Source of the DNA: Calliopum simillimum
Lineage: Eukaryota; Arthropoda; Insecta; Diptera; Lauxaniidae
Reading direction: 5' to 3'
Assembly (NCBI GenBank): GCA_951812925.1
Contig: OX638370.1
Span: forward strand, 101,136,897-101,200,896
Length of the DNA: 64,000 bases
Shown: piece by piece, positions 57,398-64,000 of the stretch
Layout: the number at the start of each line of letters is the position of its first letter
Position numbering within the stretch: position 1 is the first letter of the stretch
Position numbers and translations under genes: made by a program
Notes under the pieces: model-generated
What the model saw: only the letters and a program-made list of their open reading frames with translations
The model's database searches: none
What the model was told of the DNA's origin: nothing

Positions 57398-60073
57398 ACT
57401 TCAATTTAGAAAAAGCGCGTTGGTACTTTCATTAGTACTATATAAGCAAATAAAAACAGTCAATAAACTAACTTCATAATAAAAATGATCAAGTTCTTAT
57501 TCAAAATTTTTGTTCAATGCGTCGCCACGCTTTGCTTAAAGCGCAGTACACGCTTTGTTTTGCATTTTTACATATTTGTTACATTTTTTTTTATTTTACA
57601 TTTGCATTCTTTGTTCGAAACATATCTTTGCTCGAAGCGCCCACTGTGATACGCAACTTGACCTTCGTCAAAGTCTGCTTTGAGCGTAGCTTAGCTCAAA
57701 GCACACACTCTGATTGCGACTTTAGGCTAAGGTTGCATTGGATGCGACTTCTTGCGAAAATTAAGTCGTAGATTTTCTAATAAAAATAAGTATAATTAAT
57801 TTTTCAATATTCATCTTCTTGTATTAGTCGTACGACTTCATCTGATGCGAACAAAATGCCTTAGACGAACACGAGAAAAAAATATTTAATTTTGAAGGGT
57901 CGTTTTTAGGTGGCTAAGTTGAAAAAATTTTAAATTAAATGGTATCATAGTATTTCAATATGTCAAAGTAATCCTTTAAACTGCGATCGTCAGTTAGTTT
58001 TAAAAGAATCTTAGTCCTATGTCCTACAATACTTGAACTACGTATACAATGTAAGACAAGTTCAGTCTGAAAAAAATAAAAGTGTAGTCGATTGCGATAT
58101 ATACCTACAGTAGAAACATATTTTCCTTAATTTTTTGTCATTTCGTTGGTTTTCTGAGAATATTTTCTAAGTGCTCAGTTTTCGTATTTAAATTTGAAAT
58201 TCGAATGTATTTTTCCTTAAAAGAATTCGAAGAAACCACTTTCTAAAACTCAGTTTTTCTTTCGATAAAATTTTAAGAGGAAATTTTGCTTACTTTTTCG
58301 TGTTTTTGTGCTATCGCTCGTATTACCATTCAAGAATTCAATTCATCTCATCGTTCACGTTACTTTAAAGAGCTTAAATTACCCGAACCGAACATTAGCG
58401 CTCATAACAATTTGACTCTAAAGGTCAAGTTATGGACCTCTAAAATTATAACAATTTTAGTACAACAAACAACAACATCAACACATGACACAATGTGCTT
58501 AGTATAGCTCTTGTTGCTGTTGTTGTTGTTTTTGTTGTTGTAGCTATAAACACTGCATAAACAGATTTCCTAAAACTCCAGATTTCATTCGGCGTGGCAC
58601 ACTGGCAAATTTATTGCCAGCTTTAAATGCTCAAGCATGGCTGCCTCGAGCGCAAAATACAACTTCCTTTCTGAGCGAGTTAGCGCACGAAATGTTTTGG
58701 TTGGAGAAAACGCGAAGACATGGCAGCAGCAGCTGAAGCAGTAAAGCTAAATGCGAATAAATGTCTCAAGGCGGAAAGAGGTTGAAGTTTTGCAATGCAA
58801 TCATGTTAAGACAGTTGTTTGTTGGTTACACCCAAAGAAAAAAAACCATTTTAAATTAACAAAATTTCTTGCGCAGCTAGATAAAGGCCTCTTAAAGCAA
58901 ATTTAGATAAGTCGTTGCCTTAAAATCTTAAATATTTTCCCTTAAATTGCTTCAAAGCTTTAAAAAGGATAATGTACCCATACTTTAGTACACTGTAAAA
59001 ATTTTAATTTAATTTTATGGCCAAAAAATATTTATATAAAACAACGCCAAGAAAAGTATAAATTTTAAACTATTTTGGAATAAATTTTATACTTTTTTGG
59101 AATAAATTTCAAACTTTTTGGAAAAAGATTGGAATTTAATACCAAAAAAGTTTCAAATCAATAGCAAAGGGAATCAAAACTAAGAAAATTAAACTAACAT
59201 TTTTTAGTGTGTAGCTGAACAATTTCTGTTGAGTGTACAAAACTTTAATTTGAAATGCGTATGAATTCGCAATAATACTTTTGAAAGCAAAACGCTGTTG
59301 TTGCTGTTTTTGCTGCTACTGCTGCTGTTGTTGCTATTGTATTTCTTTCAGCAACCATAAAGATTGTCTGCACGAAAGATTGCAACATCACGTGCAGCAG
59401 CGTTCCCAAGGCGCAAAAAAAAGGAACTAAATTTAAAATTAAGGGGGTAAGAAAAGTAAGATCCAGATAGATAGACTAAAAGCTCTCTCTAGCAGCAATG
59501 GTATTAAGATACACTGTGTGTGCTGTTGCTGTTGTGTGCCAAAACAATTGCGTTGAATTGCTGCGCACTTAAGAAAATTAGTTTCTTTAAAAAAGATTGA
59601 GACAGAAAGATATTGTGTGAAGGAGATGAAAAGAGAACAAAATAAAATTAATGTTAAAACATGAAACAAAATCCATTTTAAAGGAAACTAAAGCCAAATA
59701 AAGTTGTTGGCAGTAAACAACAAAGTGGCTGTGATTCACTGACACGAGATAAGCAAAGTTAAGTGAGAAATACGAGCAGCGATTTTTTTGAAGTTCATTA
59801 CTGGTGGAGTAGCAAATGAATAGTGCAAATTTTATAGGACTCTTAAGGAACAAGATATGCTTCCCTAGTTTCATATATTTTTAATAACCTCAGATGTTAT
59901 AGGTTTCCTCTCAAGCATTTGTTTTTAAATTTTGATTCTGATAATGAAGATAAAAATTAAACTAATTAAGATCTAGCAGTATATAATTTAATTTGAATAC
60001 CAGGGCACTGTTGACAAAGAAATGTGTGTTTTGTTAATAACTGGATTCAATAAGTTGTTGAACGTTTTATACG
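57398..60073. other. Intergenic, no gene recognised; GTT/CTG-rich patches
   Basis: GTTGTTGTTGTTGTTTTTG at ~58511-58540 and GCTGCTACTGCTGCTGTTG at ~59310-59330. 58600-58760 is of mixed composition and may be functional, but no exon can be defined. Confidence 0.4.
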
Positions 60074-60255
60074 TACTAGTATCGTTCAGTGGTCAAAATT
60101 CGACCACAAATGTATTTAATAATTTTGGTACTTTTTCGACATTTTTAGTACTTTTTTTTTTGCAATTTTGTACGAAACAGAAAAACTCATTTATCATCCC
60201 TGGTATAATTCATGCGAAATAAAAACAAAACAAAAATTATGACGTCAGTGCTATG
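60074..60255 (+). repeat. Family B 5' part (B6), cut by family A
   Basis: Head ACTAGTATCGTTCAGTGGTC to GACGTCAGTGCTATGC, then family A starts. The B 3' half is not found on the other side within the copy. Confidence 0.7.
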
Positions 60256-60570
60256 CTTTTTAAACCCTACACCCAGGGTATATTCACTTTGTCCTTCCGT
60301 TTGTAACGCAAAGAAGGAGGCGTGGCAGATATAGAAAAGTATATATATCCTTGATCAGCGTCACCTCCTGAGTCGATATAGCCATGTCCGTCTGTCTGGC
60401 TGGCTGGGTGGCTGGCTGGCTGTGTGTTGATATACACTTTTTGGGAAAACTGAGCATGATAATTCAATGAAATTTCATACACTGCCTCCGTCGTTAAAGA
60501 TAGCTCGGGGGATTGAAAATGAACGAAATCGGTCAACGGACACGCCCACCGCCCATACAAAAAATAAAAT
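60256..60570 (+). repeat. Family A 5' fragment (A6)
   Basis: Head AACCCTACACCCAGGGTA through GGAGGCGTGGCAGATAT, GTCCGTCTGTCTGGCTGG and GGACACGCCCACCGCCC, ending after CATACAAAAAATAAA. The tail is missing. The minus-strand frame across it is not a gene. Confidence 0.75.
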
Positions 60571-60814
60571 TGAACTGTGTTAATATGTTAGGTACAGATC
60601 TTTTTTGAATAGTATATTGTAAAACTGCTTAAATTTTGTATTGTATTATATTTCTACTTAAATTATTCTAGTCTGTAAGAAATTTTGTGTTCATAGACTA
60701 AAGAAATGAAATAAAATAAAAAAAAAAATAAATAAAAATGCATTAATATAAAGATTTTTTTAAAATTTCGATTATCAAAATTCAAACTTTTAAATACCGA
60801 TGTTGCTGCGAGAT
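60571..60814. other. Intergenic, no gene recognised
   Basis: AT-rich, no assigned repeat. Confidence 0.4.
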
Positions 60815-63720
60815 ATTTTGTCTGACAGAGGACTGACACCCGAGAAATGCAGATGTTTTTAAGTCAGTATGTAAGTTTAAAAATTGTAAAAATTTAGTAT
60901 TGAAATGTCTAGAATATGGCTTAAAATTTGTAGAGATTTTTAGCAAAATTGATGCAAAATTTCAAAATCTTATAAAGACTTATCTAAGGAAATTGTCAAA
61001 GAAGTTTCATGATTTTTCAGTTTATTTTGTGTTAAGACAACCGATAGGTGTACATGCGTTTTAGTACTACTTTGCTGTTCATTAGCTAGACAGACAGAGG
61101 ACTGACACATTTAAAAATTCAGTTTTATTTTAAAATTGTTTACGATGATTATCTGATTAAATTTCCAGCTTCAATTTCTTACTCACTCAATTTATGAAAT
61201 TCAAATGAAAAATTTCAAGCCATAAATAAAATGATTTCAAATTATCCAGCATATTCTTCATAGCAGTCATGTCAAGACCTACAGCCTCAATCTGTGAGAA
61301 ATTCCGCTTAGCTTATTTAGTGCAGTATTTTTCAACGCCATAAGCTTTCAAGTCATAATTCAAGCAATATTTCGCGCAACAATAACACCAAAAGCAAAAA
61401 AAGAAAAATGCTTGGCAATTTGTAAGTTAAACTAAAGCTCGTAAAAGAATTTATTCCAACGATGCAACAGCAACAGCAGAAGCAGCAACCATCTACCAAA
61501 AATTGAAAAGAAAAAACTCTCGCTACTTCAACGATGCATAACTTATGATGGCAATAAAATGTATACTGCAGCACCTTACACACCGATGCCCCACCACGGT
61601 CACAGTTGCACACTGGCACGTACACCCACCCACAAAGTGAAGGTTACAATCCTTGTGCATGGTTGCTTTATTAAAATGTTATCCTTTTAGTTTGAGAAAA
61701 AAAAGCGAAAAAATTAAAAAAAAAAGGAAACACAAGAAAATGCAGCAGCTTAAAAGGAATCAAAACACGTGCTCAGATTTAGGATGTTGCATTAAGAGGC
61801 CACCCAAAACCTGTGCAAAGGTAAGAAAATTGCAGTTTGCATTTTTTCCGCGTGCAGCATAAATGAAACGATGGATGCTACAAAAAAAATTGCAACATAT
61901 TTTAAGCAGCACTCAGAAGTACCAGCAGAAGATGCTGATCTACAGAATATGAAAGGAAAGAGAGTTTCCTCCACATGGGTTTACGCTACAGCGCTTAATG
62001 CGTCTTTGCGAATGCTCCTGCTGCTTGGGTACAAAATAATAGCAGATTTTTGGGGTCGGGGTCATGTTGCATGTTGCTGTGTTCACAAAAATTTGGTTAT
62101 GTTTTGAAGCTTTAAAGCACGTCAGTTCCCTGTCAGACTCAAAAACTAAGCAGAAAATTTTTAAGTTGCACTTTGTCTAAAGTTGTTTTCTTAGTAAACC
62201 CAAAACTAAAATTTTCGACTAAAGTATCAGTCCTCTGTCTTGAAAAATAAAAGAAAATAAATCATGTTTTGCATGGTTTTTAAACTGATGGCTTTCTTGA
62301 ACCTAGAACTGTTTGAAAAAAGTCAAAGTAATGCCATTTTCTTAGAAAACCTAAAACTAAAATCTTCGACCAGGGTGTCAGTTCTCTGTCTTGTAATATT
62401 AAAGATAACAAATTATGTTTTACATTATTTTTATACTGAAGGATTTCTTGACACTAAAATTTCATGAAAAAGTCAAGAGTTTGGAAATTTCAGTGAATAA
62501 ATTTGTCATCGGAGTGCCTCTGAATAATGAAGCTTCTCAATTGCTCGTTGAGTGACAGCCGATGTCATCTAAAACTATTATGGCACATTTCAACATTGAA
62601 GAGGAAATTTTTTTGTAATTAAAATCTTTTAATCATATGCTCCGAGCAGAAGATCATCCTAGCTCCTCTGGCGAAGTAGAATGTAGCATGTTGTTGAATT
62701 TTACATGCACGTCAGTCCCCTGTCGAGCTTTTTTGACGCAAAAACTAAACAGAAACTGTTTAAGTTGCAATATTCCTTAATCCGATTTCTTAGGAAACCC
62801 AAAACTAAAATTTTCGACTAGAATGTCAGTCCTCTGTCTTGGAGAATAAAAACAAAAAAAAATCAAATCAAATCAAATCTTGTTTTGCATGGTTTTTAAG
62901 CTGACGGCTTTCTTGACCCTAGAACTTTTTTAAAAAAGTCAAAAGTAATGCCATTTTCTTAGAAAAACCAAAACATAAATCTTCGACCAGGATATCAGTT
63001 TGTAATATTAAAGAAAACAAATTAAGTTTTGCATGATTTTTATACTGAAGGCTTTTTTGATACTAAAATTTTATGAAAAAAAATAAGAGTTTGGCAATTT
63101 CAATGAATAAATTCGGCTTGGGAATGCCTCTAAATAATGAACCATCTCAATTGGTCGTTGAGTGACAACCGATCTCATCTAGAACTATTATGGCACATTT
63201 CAACGCTGAACAAGGAAATATTTTTGTAATAAAAATCTTTCAATTATATGCCCCGAAGGCGATTCTGAAATTCGAGCAGAAGAAGATTCCTGATTGTTTT
63301 GGCGAGGTGAAATATGGCCAGCATTTGGAATGTCAAAATTCTGGTCAAATATATGTGATGTACCAACCAAGCGCTAAGTTTTGACGAGATAACAAAAGAG
63401 CTCCGGAATATTGAACGTATTGGAAAGTACGCTACATCGAACTATACTGTCCGGCTTAAACAGATAAGAGGTTTTAAATCTAATGGCTTTCTTGACTCAA
63501 AACTGATCGGAAAATGTTAGTGTTGCTAAATATATATCTAAAGCAGTTTTCTTAGAAAACCCAAAACCAAAATTTTCGACTAGGGCGTCAGTCCTCTGTC
63601 TTGGATAATAGAAGAAAATAAATAATATTTTTCATAGTTCTTGAACTGCTGAATTTCTTGATGTTAAAACTTAAAGAAAAAATTCGAAAACTTGTTGAAC
63701 ATTTGAACATTTTCGAATAA
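60815..63720. repeat. Array with GTCAGTCCTCTGTC phrase and ~150- and ~590-bp duplications
   Basis: The phrase is inverted at ~60823-60838 (GACAGAGGACTGACAC) and ~61088-61100, and direct at ~62118, 62226, 62377, 62708, 62824 and 63587. 62110-62620 and 62700-63220 are ~590 bases apart and similar over AATGCCATTTTCTTAGAAAA, TTGAGTGACA-CCGAT and TATTATGGCACATTTCAAC. The layout (inverted phrase left, direct phrases right) is like the C-group elements and suggests one large element, possibly extending past the window. The frame 63190-63384 is not recognised. Confidence 0.65.
61821..61826 (+). promoter_or_regulatory. Isolated consensus 5' splice donor motif
   Basis: TGCAAAGGTAAGA is a good donor after a short frame from ATG 61740 (27 residues, Lys/Cys-rich, not recognised). 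No supporting exon or acceptor, so weight is low. Confidence 0.2.
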
Positions 63721-64000
63721 ATAAATTCGTTACCTTCGAACCTCCAGTAATGGCGAAATTGATAAAATAACTCCGGTTTATTAAATGAAATGGAATGCAG
63801 ATACTTTCAGACTGACCTGTGTGATCAGAAATCTTCCAAGCAAACTCCTGGTATAATATTTCACCGTAGTTCCAGGAGGAGTAATCCAACCAGACAAGAT
63901 GAAGATTTCAATTCTTTTAATCTTTTTATGTTAAAAAAAAACCATTGATCGGTTTTGCTGAAATCTCACGATTTTTCATGCCTCCGAACAATTTTGATAG
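63721..64000. other. Window end, no gene recognised
   Basis: Continues with the same AT-rich style; a 72-residue minus frame has no named domain. Confidence 0.35.

Noticed and set aside
1..64000. CRISPR, bacterial operon or phage defence features
   Set aside because: No equal-length direct repeats with unique spacers, no dense same-strand coding, and an insect receptor gene with mariner and hAT-like elements rule out a prokaryotic reading.

Overview
This AT-rich eukaryotic window looks like higher-fly (Diptera) nuclear DNA. The clearest evidence is one intact gene on the minus strand (41648-44845). It encodes a Toll-1-clade receptor whose TIR domain and membrane-proximal region resemble Drosophila Toll from memory. 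A mariner relic and many small DNA transposons fit an insect, perhaps a tephritid or a similar large-genome fly, but the species cannot be fixed from the sequence alone. I saw no tRNA, rRNA, CRISPR array, bacterial operon or convincing second protein-coding gene. Most other open frames are spurious or lie in repeats.

Layout. 1-4 kb: a 3.5-kb Tc1-like element that is almost one palindrome, with broken transposase copies facing each other. 5.6-8.2 kb: a 'family A' repeat with a foldback sequence inside it, then two hairpin MITEs. 10-20 kb: copies of repeat families A, B, D and E, plus two DNA elements (C1, C2) with TA-flanked ends and repeated 'phrases'. 20.6-21.1 kb: a 37-40-bp minisatellite. 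22-30 kb: more B copies, a TTAGTTAAC-ended element and a 99-bp hairpin with a 6-bp target duplication. 32-37 kb: a hAT-type foldback (perfect 8-bp duplication), a Foldback-like element built of GGCGTTATTTCG units (perfect 9-bp duplication) and a degenerate satellite. 39-41 kb: a second large foldback. 41.6-44.9 kb: the Toll gene. 45-47.5 kb: a family A copy and an internally deleted mariner. 48.5-55.3 kb: three more C-type elements. 56-57.4 kb: two hairpins and a hAT-like MITE. 60-64 kb: B and A copies, then an array carrying a GTCAGTCCTCTGTC phrase that runs towards the window end.

The window is therefore one immune or developmental receptor gene in a field of mostly non-autonomous DNA transposons. 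The most interesting unexplained pattern is the C group. These are elements with different interiors whose ends follow TA-GGGG/T-AGA..., each repeating its own 13-16-bp phrase directly near one end and inverted at the other. All assignments come from reading the sequence; no alignments or searches were run.
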